Part shown: positions 1-6,337 of the stretch, one piece after another
Layout of the letters: every line of letters starts with the position of its first letter
Position numbering within the stretch: the first letter of the stretch is position 1
Source of the DNA: Candidatus Zixiibacteriota bacterium
Lineage (GTDB): Bacteria; Zixibacteria; MSB-5A5; CAIYYT01
DNA length: 54,101 nt
NCBI GenBank assembly: GCA_020853795.1
Contig: JADYYF010000048.1
Location: forward strand, 1-54,101
Reading direction: 5' to 3'
Made by a program: the position numbers and the translations under genes
Notes under the pieces: generated by a model
Seen by the model: only the letters and a program-made list of their open reading frames with translations
The model's database searches: none
What the model was told of the DNA's origin: nothing

Positions 1-1
1 G

Positions 2-94
2 ACCACCGAAGCGATCATCTGCGACAAGCCGGAAAAAGAAAAAGCCGGCGCGCCGCCGATGCCTCCGGGCGGCGGCTACGGCGACATGTACTAA
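2..94 (+). CDS. groL: 60 kDa chaperonin GroEL, C-terminal end only (partial)
   Basis: The open frame entering from the left edge encodes the last 30 residues of a GroEL-type chaperonin. It reads TTEAIICDKPEKEK and ends in a Gly/Met/Pro-rich tail (PPMPPGGGYGDMY), which corresponds to the family's C-terminal segment 'TTEA(L/M)I..KPE' followed by the flexible GGM-like tail inside the folding cavity. The body of the gene (equatorial, intermediate and apical domains) lies outside the window. A good intrinsic terminator follows 22 bases after the stop, so this is the end of its transcript, probably a groES-groEL operon. Identification rests on a short but very characteristic stretch. Confidence 0.88.
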   Translation, partial: TTEAIICDKPEKEKAGAPPMPPGGGYGDMY

Positions 95-115
95 GCCGAA
101 GAGGTTTGATGATAG

Positions 116-147
116 ACGGCGGATCGGTAACGGTCCGCCGTTTTGTT
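116..147 (+). terminator. Rho-independent terminator of groEL
   Basis: ACGGCGGA (116-123) pairs perfectly with TCCGCCGT (134-141). Two further pairs, one of them G-U, close a 6-nt loop. TTTTGTT follows directly. It lies 22 bases after the groEL stop codon. Confidence 0.85.
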
Positions 148-191
148 CTGCGGGCTTCGAACCATGACGACTTGGTGGGTAACTCTGGGAA

Positions 192-367
192 CCGGCAACC
201 CATCTACGACGCGCGCGGTACCTGAACCTATCTTCGCAGCGGGCCACTTGCGTCCCACCGTTTCGGTGGGGTACAACAATTCGCAATACCGCAGCTACTG
301 CACCCCACCCGCAGGGTGGGAGATTCACTCATTATTGCAATGGCTGGTGTCTCCACCGATTGCTGAA
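192..367. repeat. Dispersed 175-bp hairpin repeat, copy 1
   Basis: This is the first of three direct copies in the first 2.2 kb (others at 1111-1284 and 2030-2206). All begin with CCGG(T/C)AACCC and end near a TGTCTCC...TGCTG motif. The copy carries two perfect hairpins: CCCACCG-TTT-CGGTGGG at 254-270 and CCCACCC-GCA-GGGTGGG at 304-320. They are separated by a stretch beginning GTACAACAA that is shared by all copies. The second stem is identical in every copy while its three-base loop differs. No coding function is apparent. Confidence 0.8.
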
Positions 368-662
368 TTGGCTTCGGTGGCTGCGGCAGCGTCCACGAAC
401 TCGGTATTCGTTTTCTCGCGGATACGACTTTGTCCACCGCGCATCGCGGTCTTGGAATCGATCTATCTGCGGGCCATGGGCTCCCAATCGCTTCTAAATC
501 GCCACTGTCGATTCGCGCCGTCCGGGCTTACCAGACGCTCGACAAATACCGAATCATTTCGTTTGGTGCTGCGCTGAGTTTCCGTTCCCACCTTTATCTG
601 AGGTCGTCTCGCAGTTCCACAAGTCAGGCGCCCGGCGCTCCCGACATGCCGCCATCCGCAGG
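368..662. other. Non-coding stretch between repeat copy 1 and the cupin gene
   Basis: I see no convincing gene, RNA or strong promoter here. Open frames crossing it have no plausible ribosome site or recognisable protein pattern. It may hold decayed sequence. Confidence 0.4.
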
Positions 663-1031
663 TCAGTCTTTGATCTCGACGGCGAGGACCCGCAGGTCGG
701 CATCACCGACATTTTGCAGTGTGTGCGGCTCGAGTGGGGATGACCAGAGCACGGCGCCGCGGTCCGGTCGCGAAGCAAGCGACCGTGAATCAACGAGCAC
801 TCTCCCAACGTGGTCGTAGCGGATGAAGTCGCTGAAGCTCTGGACATAGAGCACGCTGGGCCATCGATGAGTGTGCAGCGGAACTGTGTCGCCGGGAGGG
901 ATGATCGTTTCAAGTACGCGGACGCGCTCGTTTTCCAGGACAACCTTGTGATGCCCCGGCGCGGCGGTGAGAGCGTCGAGGCCGTCCGGCCAAGAGTCGA
1001 CTTTGGAGATATCGTTCTTTGGATCGTTCAT
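663..1031 (-). CDS. Small cupin-fold protein
   Basis: This is a 122-residue protein with a single cupin beta-barrel. The first cupin motif is seen as IPPGDTVPLHTHRWPSVLYV (residues about 45-64), with metal-ligand type histidines in HTH. The second motif is the region LEPHTLQNVGDADLRVLAVE near the C-terminus. Such small single-domain cupins bind a metal or a small ligand; the substrate cannot be told from sequence. No signal peptide is present, so it should be cytoplasmic. The ribosome site is weak (AGGCAGG upstream of the ATG). It stands alone on the minus strand between repeat copies 1 and 2, so context gives no clue to its pathway. Confidence 0.7.
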   Translation of the reverse strand: MNDPKNDISKVDSWPDGLDALTAAPGHHKVVLENERVRVLETIIPPGDTVPLHTHRWPSVLYVQSFSDFIRYDHVGRVLVDSRSLASRPDRGAVLWSSPLEPHTLQNVGDADLRVLAVEIKD

Positions 1032-1110
1032 TGCTGCCTGCCTGGCAATAGGGTTTCGAGGAGAAACTATTGATGGTAATAGAAATGTCCAGCGAGAAAA
1101 TGAGCGGCCA

Positions 1111-1284
1111 CCGGTAACCCACCTCCACCCGCACTACCCGCAACCAACTTCGCAGCAGGCTAGAACACCCCACCGTTCTGGTGAAGTACAACAACTCTCA
1201 ACACCGCCGCTTCTGTACCCCACCCACAGGGTGGGAAATCTGTCGATTGCTGCAATCATTGGTGTCTCCACCGCCTGCTGTTGA
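1111..1284. repeat. Dispersed 175-bp hairpin repeat, copy 2
   Basis: This copy has the same orientation as copies 1 and 3. The second hairpin is perfect: CCCACCC-ACA-GGGTGGG at 1219-1235. The first is weaker, with CACC pairing to GGTG. The gap 1032-1402 otherwise holds only a 14-codon frame (1073-1117) with a GAGGAG ribosome site, whose stop codon is supplied by the first bases of the repeat. Confidence 0.8.
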
Positions 1285-1402
1285 TATCGATCCCGCACAG
1301 CCAGACCCGCTTCGGCAGCGCAAATAGCGAAACAATTAGCATCATCCCGCGTCATAGACTATGTTGTCCGCGTTAAATAGCTCTCATCGAGGAGTATCAC
1401 CG

Positions 1403-2011
1403 ATGCAAATCCCGAGAATCCTCACCAGAGCATTGATGATTGCGCTGGCGTACGAGATAGTGTTCAAACTCGCTCATGTGTTTTCTCCGGCGCTCTTTGA
1501 GGATCCCGTGGTGCTCGCAATCACGCGATCGCTCGGCGTGCTGGTCGCGGTGATCATGATTTCGTTCCTGGTAGCCTTCTACCGGGCGGAACAATCCAAT
1601 CGCGGTTTGGCGATTACGTTGCAGATTCTGATCGCAGTTGTGATCCTGGCTTTCCTCCTGCGCCTTCCGGTCGCCCAAACTTGGTTTGGCTTCCAGACAG
1701 GTCGTTTGTCCGGTGCAATCATCGGTATCGTGCGATCAGCGCTTTTCATAATGGTGTTGATCCTCTATCGCCGAAAGATTGCAGGGAGCCACGCAGCGCT
1801 GAACTCCGCCGTGATCGTCCTGGCCGGGTTCTTCGGGGTCGGCGCAATCGTCAATCTGATCGCGCTCGTTGCCTTCGCGAGCTACCTCAATTCCGGCGCT
1901 GTGATTGAGCCGGCGCCTGTCATCATAGCGCTGCTGTTTCTATTGTTTGTATTGACTCGCCTCGCGGCAATCCATTTCCTCTACCGTTACGAAAAACATG
2001 AGCTGAAATAG
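1403..2011 (+). CDS. Uncharacterised six-helix membrane protein
   Basis: This 202-residue protein is almost entirely hydrophobic, with about six predicted membrane helices connected by short basic loops, including RAEQSNRG and LYRRKIAGS. I do not recognise the family. The start was placed at the ATG at 1403 because GAGGAG lies about 9 bases upstream; an earlier in-frame ATG at 1361 lacks a ribosome site and would only add a polar stretch. The C-terminus (YRYEKHELK) is charged and likely cytoplasmic. The gene is flanked on both sides by repeat copies 2 and 3 and has no operon partner. Its function is unknown. Confidence 0.7.
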   Translation: MQIPRILTRALMIALAYEIVFKLAHVFSPALFEDPVVLAITRSLGVLVAVIMISFLVAFYRAEQSNRGLAITLQILIAVVILAFLLRLPVAQTWFGFQTGRLSGAIIGIVRSALFIMVLILYRRKIAGSHAALNSAVIVLAGFFGVGAIVNLIALVAFASYLNSGAVIEPAPVIIALLFLLFVLTRLAAIHFLYRYEKHELK

Positions 2012-2029
2012 CCACCAAGCCGGTCAGAG

Positions 2030-2206
2030 CCGGTAACCCATCTCCCTCGCGGGCGCTACCCGAACCTATCTACCCAGCAAGCCACGTGCATCCCACCCTT
2101 CCGGTGAGGTACAACAACTCGCAGTTCCGCCGTTTGTGTGGCCCACCCGAAGGGTGGGAACTTCGTTGAGTGCTGCAACGGTTCTTGTCTCCTCTGCTTG
2201 CTGCCG
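2030..2206. repeat. Dispersed 175-bp hairpin repeat, copy 3
   Basis: It starts 18 bases after the stop of the membrane-protein gene. The second hairpin is again perfect with a different loop: CCCACCC-GAA-GGGTGGG at 2142-2158. The first hairpin is reduced to CACC...GGTG. A separate 10-bp palindrome follows at 2212-2234 and a promoter at 2328-2356; nothing else is seen in the gap 2012-2455. Confidence 0.8.
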
Positions 2207-2211
2207 TCTCT

Positions 2212-2234
2212 TAAGGTCACAATCTGTGACCTTA
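2212..2234. promoter_or_regulatory. Perfect 10-bp inverted repeat, possible operator
   Basis: TAAGGTCACA (2212-2221) and TGTGACCTTA (2225-2234) form a perfect dyad with a 3-base centre (ATC). It lies about 95 bases upstream of the promoter of the DUF1579 gene. It lacks a T-tract, so a dimeric repressor/activator site is as likely as an RNA hairpin. The role is inferred from symmetry only. Confidence 0.4.
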
Positions 2235-2327
2235 GAATCACAACGCTGTCACGAATCCATTTCTGACGGTGTAACCTCCGCTGGGCAAGAGATCTTCGGC
2301 CGCGCCGTGGACATAGATTCCTCCCCC

Positions 2328-2356
2328 TTGACACGCTCCCACGCTTCTCATAAATT
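2328..2356 (+). promoter_or_regulatory. Sigma-70-type promoter for the DUF1579 gene
   Basis: It has TTGACA (2328-2333), an exact 17-base spacer, and TAAATT (2351-2356). Transcription would begin near 2363 and give a 5' leader of about 93 bases before the ATG at 2456. Confidence 0.6.
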
Positions 2357-2455
2357 GGACAACTCTAATCGATAATTGTGCGTACTAAACATCTAATTGA
2401 CCGGCGCGTCGCCAGTCGAATCGGCCGCGCGTCAAGACAGTTCTCAGAGGAGACT

Positions 2456-3058
2456 ATGAAATCAGCCAAACTTGTCCTGTTGTCGGCGTGCGCGCTGCTG
2501 CTGGCATTCGGAGGAACCGCCATGTCCCAAGACCAAGAGATGACACCCGAGCAGATGGCCGCCATGCAGGAAAGCATGAAATACATGATGCCCGGCGAGA
2601 ACCACAAGCACCTGGAATACTTCGTCGGCAAGTGGAATACCACCACCAAAATGTGGCCCGCCGGTCCCGGCTCGACACCGATGGAATCTCCCGGCACGTC
2701 CGAAATCAAGTGGGTGGTCGGCAACCATTTCCTGATGGAGGAACATAACGGCACGATGATGGGCATGCCGTACCAGGGCATGGGCTTCACCGGCTTCGAT
2801 GCCTGGCGCAACATGTACGCTACCTGCTGGATTTCCAACATCCAGACCAACCTGCTCACCCTGACCGGCCAGCGCGATCCCTCTGGCAAGTTCACCTACT
2901 ACGGCGAGTTGGATGAGCCTTCACTGAAAGTCACTGGCCGCATGATCAAGTCGGTCACGACGATCAAGAACCCTGATCAATACGTCTTCGAGGTCTTCGA
3001 TCTGCACGCCGGAGATGATTACAAGGTCTTCGAGATCACCTACGCGCGCGTGAAGTAG
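2456..3058 (+). CDS. Secreted DUF1579-family protein
   Basis: The 200-residue product begins with a clear signal peptide (basic MKSAK, hydrophobic core LVLLSACALLLAFGG, cleavage near residue 24). A short acidic and methionine-rich linker follows, then a DUF1579 domain from about residue 50 to the end. The family pattern is visible as LEYFVGKWNTTTKMW, WVVGNHFLMEEHNG, FTGFDAWRNMYATCWI and a closing FEITYARV. The domain is thought to be a lipocalin-like beta structure of unknown biochemical role. The ATG at 2456 is preceded by AGAGGAG at good distance; an upstream in-frame start at 2378 would place a charged stretch before the signal peptide. The gene stands alone between a good promoter and an intrinsic terminator. 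Confidence 0.82.
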   Translation: MKSAKLVLLSACALLLAFGGTAMSQDQEMTPEQMAAMQESMKYMMPGENHKHLEYFVGKWNTTTKMWPAGPGSTPMESPGTSEIKWVVGNHFLMEEHNGTMMGMPYQGMGFTGFDAWRNMYATCWISNIQTNLLTLTGQRDPSGKFTYYGELDEPSLKVTGRMIKSVTTIKNPDQYVFEVFDLHAGDDYKVFEITYARVK

Positions 3059-3089
3059 TCCGCAAGTCAGTCAAGCCGAACTCCCACGC

Positions 3090-3121
3090 GCCGTCAGGAA
3101 TCTTTCCCTGACGGCCTTTCT
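3090..3121 (+). terminator. Terminator of the DUF1579 gene
   Basis: GCCGTCAGG (3090-3098) pairs with CCTGACGGC (3107-3115) across an 8-base loop, followed by CTTTCTT. The same arm sequence recurs in the hairpin at 3525-3550. Confidence 0.8.
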
Positions 3122-3228
3122 TATGGACTGCGCGCTAAAGATGATTGACATCCCCTGCTACGATTGACTCATTTGTCGGCGTCCCAAACGTCGCAGTCGT
3201 TCAACGCGACTAACAAAAGGAGTCAAAG

Positions 3229-3489
3229 ATGAGTTGGAACAAGCAATGGGAGGAGGAGGTCCGGAAGGCCCAGCTCCGCGTCCATTACAAAATCGCTGAC
3301 AAACTCTACCCGCGCATTCGTTACGGTAGCGAGGAAGACGACTGGGGCGCCGATGTCCAGAAATGTCACGACTGCGGAGTCGTGAAGGGACAATACCACC
3401 TTCCCGGCTGTGATGTTGAGCGCTGCCCGAGGTGCGGCGACCAGGCGTTGACCTGCGATTGCCTCTACGAAGATTACAAGAAAGTGTAA
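3229..3489 (+). CDS. Small cysteine-rich, probably zinc-binding protein
   Basis: This 86-residue protein has an acidic/basic helical N-terminus ([16 protein letters not shown]) and a C-terminal cluster of possible metal ligands: C46, C49, H57, C61, C66, C69, C76 and C78. They are arranged as [21 protein letters not shown] and TCDCLY. The motif 'H..GCD.E.CP.CG.Q...C.C' occurs, to my recollection, in many short uncharacterised bacterial and phage proteins, and suggests two zinc knuckles. AAAGGAG lies 7 bases before the ATG, so the start is secure. It is monocistronic and followed by a hairpin pair. The function is unknown. Confidence 0.7.
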   Translation: MSWNKQWEEEVRKAQLRVHYKIADKLYPRIRYGSEEDDWGADVQKCHDCGVVKGQYHLPGCDVERCPRCGDQALTCDCLYEDYKKV

Positions 3490-3524
3490 GACCTGCGGGA
3501 CCGTGAGAGATCAGTTCTCCCCGT

Positions 3525-3580
3525 GCCGTCAGGAATCCGTTCCTGACGGCCTCTGCATCAGTCGGGAAGGGATTCCCGAC
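3525..3580 (+). repeat. Two consecutive perfect hairpins after the zinc-protein gene
   Basis: The first has an 11-bp stem, GCCGTCAGGAA (3525-3535) with TTCCTGACGGC (3540-3550). The second has an 8-bp stem, GTCGGGAA (3561-3568) with TTCCCGAC (3573-3580). Neither is followed by a proper T-tract, so they are better seen as a repeat element that may also act as a 3' RNA stabiliser or weak terminator. The first shares its arm with the terminator at 3090. Confidence 0.6.
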
Positions 3581-3632
3581 TGCGCGATTAGCACTTTCGC
3601 GAATGTGCCCCGTTCCCTATATTCGATTCACT

Positions 3633-4028
3633 ATGTCTACAAACAATTTCACAAACACACCGCGCAAAGCCGCGGCCGTCGGTTTTCTCCAGATGGTTGT
3701 CGCCGGCAAGATTCACGAAGCTTACGACAAGTACATCAGCCCCGATTTCATCCATCACAATCCCTACTTCAAGGGTGATCGTCACTCACTGATGACGGCG
3801 ATGGAGGAGAACGAGAGGGTCAACCCCGGCAAGATGCTTGAGGTCCAGCATGTGGTCGAAGAGGGCGATATCGTGATGGTGCACTCGCGGCTGAGATTCA
3901 AGCAGCCGCAAGCGCCGGAGATGACGGTCGTGCACATCTTCTGCTTCGCCGGCAACTTGGCGGTGGAGGCGTGGGATATCGGCATGGCGGCACCGCCCCA
4001 ATCGCCGAATGAGAACGGGATGTTTTGA
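3633..4028 (+). CDS. SnoaL-like / NTF2-superfamily protein
   Basis: This 131-residue protein has the cone-shaped NTF2-like pattern of the SnoaL-like polyketide-cyclase family. Features are FLQMVVAGKIHEAYDKYISPDFIHHNPYF (helix, then the conserved HHNP loop), VEEGDIVMVHSRL and FCFAGNLAVEAWDIG. These domains bind small hydrophobic molecules or act as isomerases/hydrolases; no specific reaction can be assigned. The chosen ATG has no ribosome site, but a TATATT -10-like box ends 9 bases before it, so the message may be leaderless. The -35 is poor. An in-frame ATG at 3603 lies upstream of that box and is less likely. The methyltransferase gene starts 28 bases downstream. Confidence 0.75.
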   Translation: MSTNNFTNTPRKAAAVGFLQMVVAGKIHEAYDKYISPDFIHHNPYFKGDRHSLMTAMEENERVNPGKMLEVQHVVEEGDIVMVHSRLRFKQPQAPEMTVVHIFCFAGNLAVEAWDIGMAAPPQSPNENGMF

Positions 4029-4056
4029 GGAAGGCTGAACGATCGGTCCTGAGCCA

Positions 4057-4722
4057 ATGTCGTCCGATTCGTTGAAAGACTACTATGCCCGCCGCGCCGG
4101 TGAGTACGAGCGGATCTACGCCAAGCCGGAGCGACAGAGCGATCTGCGGACATTGGAAGCGAAAGTCACTGAGCTGCTAGCAGACCGACGTGTACTCGAG
4201 ATCGCCTGCGGAACCGGCTACTGGACGCAGTTTGCCGCACAAAGTGCCCGCGCCATCACGGCAACCGACATCAACCCTGAAGTGCTCGAGATTGCCTGCT
4301 CCAAGTCGTATCGCATCGTGCCGCACTTCCTGATCGCCGACGCCTGGGAGATGGACAAGATCGAAGGGGAATTCGACGCTCTGCTGGCGGCATTCTGGTG
4401 GTCGCATATACCTCGCGAGCGGCTGGAGAAATTCCTGGCAATCATCTGTAAGTCGTTGTCTGCCAACGCACTGATCGTGATGCTGGACAATCGATTCGTG
4501 GCTGGAAGTTCGACGCCGATTGTCTTCACGGATGAACGTGGAAACTCCTACCAGGATCGCATTCTGACCGATGGATCGCGTCATCGGGTGCTCAAGAACT
4601 TCCCTACCGGTGCAGAGCTGCGAGCGACGATCGCGGGGGTTGCATCGACACCGCAGGTCATCGAGCTGGAGTATTATTGGCTGGCGGCGTGTCAAGTGGA
4701 TACCGCCAACAATACTCCTTGA
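4057..4722 (+). CDS. Class I SAM-dependent methyltransferase
   Basis: The 221-residue protein carries the Rossmann-type methyltransferase core. Motif I is VLEIACGTGYW (residues 46-56), the acidic residue that binds the SAM ribose is in ATDINPEVLEIA (about 69-80), motif II is ALLAAFWWSHIPRERLEKFL, and a later strand reads ALIVMLDNRFV. It belongs to the broad UbiE/Methyltransf_11-like group; the substrate cannot be predicted. No transmembrane or signal sequence is present, so it is cytoplasmic. It may be cotranscribed with the SnoaL-like gene 28 bases upstream, an association sometimes seen in small-molecule metabolism, but that is inference. Confidence 0.8.
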   Translation: MSSDSLKDYYARRAGEYERIYAKPERQSDLRTLEAKVTELLADRRVLEIACGTGYWTQFAAQSARAITATDINPEVLEIACSKSYRIVPHFLIADAWEMDKIEGEFDALLAAFWWSHIPRERLEKFLAIICKSLSANALIVMLDNRFVAGSSTPIVFTDERGNSYQDRILTDGSRHRVLKNFPTGAELRATIAGVASTPQVIELEYYWLAACQVDTANNTP

Positions 4723-4746
4723 TTACCCCATAAAATGCGTTATTAT
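4719..4746 (+). promoter_or_regulatory. Promoter for the SpoIIAA-like gene
   Basis: It has TTGATT (4719-4724), a 16-base spacer and TATTAT (4741-4746), overlapping the end of the methyltransferase gene. The predicted start of transcription is near 4753, leaving a leader of about 47 bases. Confidence 0.5.
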
Positions 4747-4799
4747 GAAGTACGCGAACAGCTTCATGATCGATATGAATCGGCTGGAAAGGAGACGCC

Positions 4800-5183
4800 G
4801 TGCCTGTCGACTATGAGATTCTGGACGATCTCAAACTGGTGATTGCGAAGGCGAGTGGGCATTTGATTGGGTCCGAGATCGCCTCATACCAGCGCAACAT
4901 TTGGTCGGGAGCCAAGATTTTCGGCTACGACGAAATCTTCGATCTCACGGAAGTCCAGACTTTCGACTATAAGTCGGTGAGCGACGTGCGCGAGTTGGCG
5001 CAGTTGGCTTCTTCAATGGATTGGGCCAGCCGTTCGCGCAAACTTGCCCTTGTCGCGAACTCCGACATGGCGTTTGGTTTGGCGAGAATGTACCAGGCAT
5101 ATCGCGAATCCGATCCATCCAGCCGCACGGAGGTGCAGGTCTTCCGCAATCATGATCTGGCGCGGCAGTGGTTGGGGCGGTAG
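4800..5183 (+). CDS. STAS/SpoIIAA-like domain protein
   Basis: This 127-residue protein matches the SpoIIAA-like (STAS/SEC14-like fold) pattern: an N-terminal beta strand pair (DYEILDDLKLVIAKASGHL), then GYDEIFDLTEVQTFDYKSVSDVRELAQLA, KLALVANSDMAFGLARMYQAY and a final VFRNHDLARQWL. Relatives are small cytosolic proteins of uncertain function, some linked to lipid binding or stress. The start is GTG, chosen because AAAGGAG precedes it by about 6 bases, and the promoter at 4719 fits. I cannot see the conserved phosphorylatable serine context of true anti-sigma antagonists, so a role in sigma regulation should not be assumed. Confidence 0.55.
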   Translation: MPVDYEILDDLKLVIAKASGHLIGSEIASYQRNIWSGAKIFGYDEIFDLTEVQTFDYKSVSDVRELAQLASSMDWASRSRKLALVANSDMAFGLARMYQAYRESDPSSRTEVQVFRNHDLARQWLGR

Positions 5184-5269
5184 CTCGCCGGTAAGGGCCT
5201 CCTGAAGTTACACAGCCCAGATTCTCTCATTGACTTCTGACTCGCATTCTGCGATCCCTTGAAGAACCA

Positions 5270-6091
5270 ATGACCGAGACAACGCAAGCAGAGCGTCCGC
5301 CCGGTGTGGGAGCGGCCATCGGCGTCTTTGTTCTCCTCCTGGTCGCCACGACCGTCATCTCCGTCATCGGCTATCTGACCGCCGGCATCAATCTTGCCAG
5401 CCTGCTGGCGGAAGCTGCGATCCTGGTGATTGCGATGGCGGTGATGAAGCCGTTTGGGCTGAAGATTCGCGAGGTAGTAGGAAAGCCGCCTGACGTGCCG
5501 GGGCGTTTTTGGATCTGGGCGCTGATTGCGGCACTTTCCGTCGGGTTGGTGGCGAATGACCTGACCGGTTATCTCCATCAAGTTGTTCCCCGTTCCGCCG
5601 CTTCGACGGAAGCACTGGTCGAACTGATGGTCCCCAAGTCGTGGGGTGACTACTTACTGCGAATTGCTTGTGCGGCGATTATGGCCGGCATCGCCGAAGA
5701 GATCGCTTTTCGCGGTTTCCTGCAGACCGTCTTAACCCGCAACTTGGGGGCCGTCCGGGGCTTGATTCTGACTACGTTCCTCTTTGCCATCATGCATCTT
5801 GATCCACGGATGATCCCGGGTGTGTTCTTGATCGGATTGATTCTGGGCTATATCACTTTGTTGGCACGTAGCCTCTGGATCAGCATCATAGCACATGCTC
5901 TCATCAATGCCCTCGCGTTTACGGCGGGAATGCTCTGGCCGGAATCGGCGCAAGACATGGCCTCGACGTTGCCGCTGCCGGTGACGGCCGCCATGCTCGC
6001 TCTCGCCATCATCGCGGTCAGATCGATGAGACAGGCAGTTTGTCAACGCATTACGAGCGACATGAGTTCTCGTCAGCAGAATGAGTTCTGA
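5270..6091 (+). CDS. CPBP-family intramembrane metalloprotease
   Basis: The 273-residue integral membrane protein has about eight hydrophobic segments. It shows the three motifs of the CPBP (CAAX protease/bacteriocin-processing, Abi) family: GIAEEIAFRGFLQ with the EExxxR catalytic glutamates near residue 141, FAIMHLDP with the first histidine near 175, and SIIAHALINAL with the second histidine near 207. Family members cleave substrates within the membrane or are linked to immunity to antimicrobial peptides; the target here is unknown. The stop lies inside the 3' end of the convergent zinc-ribbon gene, so the two coding regions overlap tail to tail by 19 bp. Confidence 0.88.
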   Translation: MTETTQAERPPGVGAAIGVFVLLLVATTVISVIGYLTAGINLASLLAEAAILVIAMAVMKPFGLKIREVVGKPPDVPGRFWIWALIAALSVGLVANDLTGYLHQVVPRSAASTEALVELMVPKSWGDYLLRIACAAIMAGIAEEIAFRGFLQTVLTRNLGAVRGLILTTFLFAIMHLDPRMIPGVFLIGLILGYITLLARSLWISIIAHALINALAFTAGMLWPESAQDMASTLPLPVTAAMLALAIIAVRSMRQAVCQRITSDMSSRQQNEF

Positions 6092-6294
6092 TCCGAATCG
6101 TGACGTGGTGATACGGGAAGGATCTTCGGCTCCCAGACGGTTAGGCCGCCGTCGTCGCGGCGTCGATAGCAATTGCGGCAGCGTTTGGGTTTGCCCGTAA
6201 TTCCCCTGTCAGCGAAGTACTGCTGTGCCGACGCGGTGAAGACAAACTCCTCGCCGCAGTCGACGCAGATAAGGATTTTCACGACATCTGTCAT
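6073..6294 (-). CDS. Small zinc-ribbon protein (zf_Tbcl-like)
   Basis: This 73-residue protein has two CxxC knuckles: C10/C13 in LICVDCGEEFVFTASAQQ and C39/C42 in KRCRNCYRRRDD. The pattern 'CxDCGxEFxFTxxEQxFFxxxGxxxxPxRCxxC' is that of the small zinc-ribbon family PF13451. Such proteins are common in environmental bacteria and have no established function; nucleic-acid or protein binding is plausible. It could be cotranscribed with hprK, whose reading frame starts 43 bp downstream of the stop-proximal region on the opposite side; no shared promoter can be proved. The 3' end overlaps the CPBP gene. Confidence 0.8.
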   Translation of the reverse strand: MTDVVKILICVDCGEEFVFTASAQQYFADRGITGKPKRCRNCYRRRDDGGLTVWEPKILPVSPRHDSDQNSFC

Positions 6295-6337
6295 GTCCGA
6301 ATCCGTTGCCCGTTTCCAGTGAGCGGGTTATCGAAAG

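Noticed and set aside
143-577. Coding gene over repeat copy 1
   Set aside because: The frame simply reads through the repeat hairpins. The equivalent frames in copies 2 and 3 are not conserved as protein, while the stems are conserved as nucleotides.
192-2206. CRISPR array
   Set aside because: The three repeat copies are about 175 bp long and 750-900 bp apart with genes between them. There are no short regular repeats and spacers and no cas genes.
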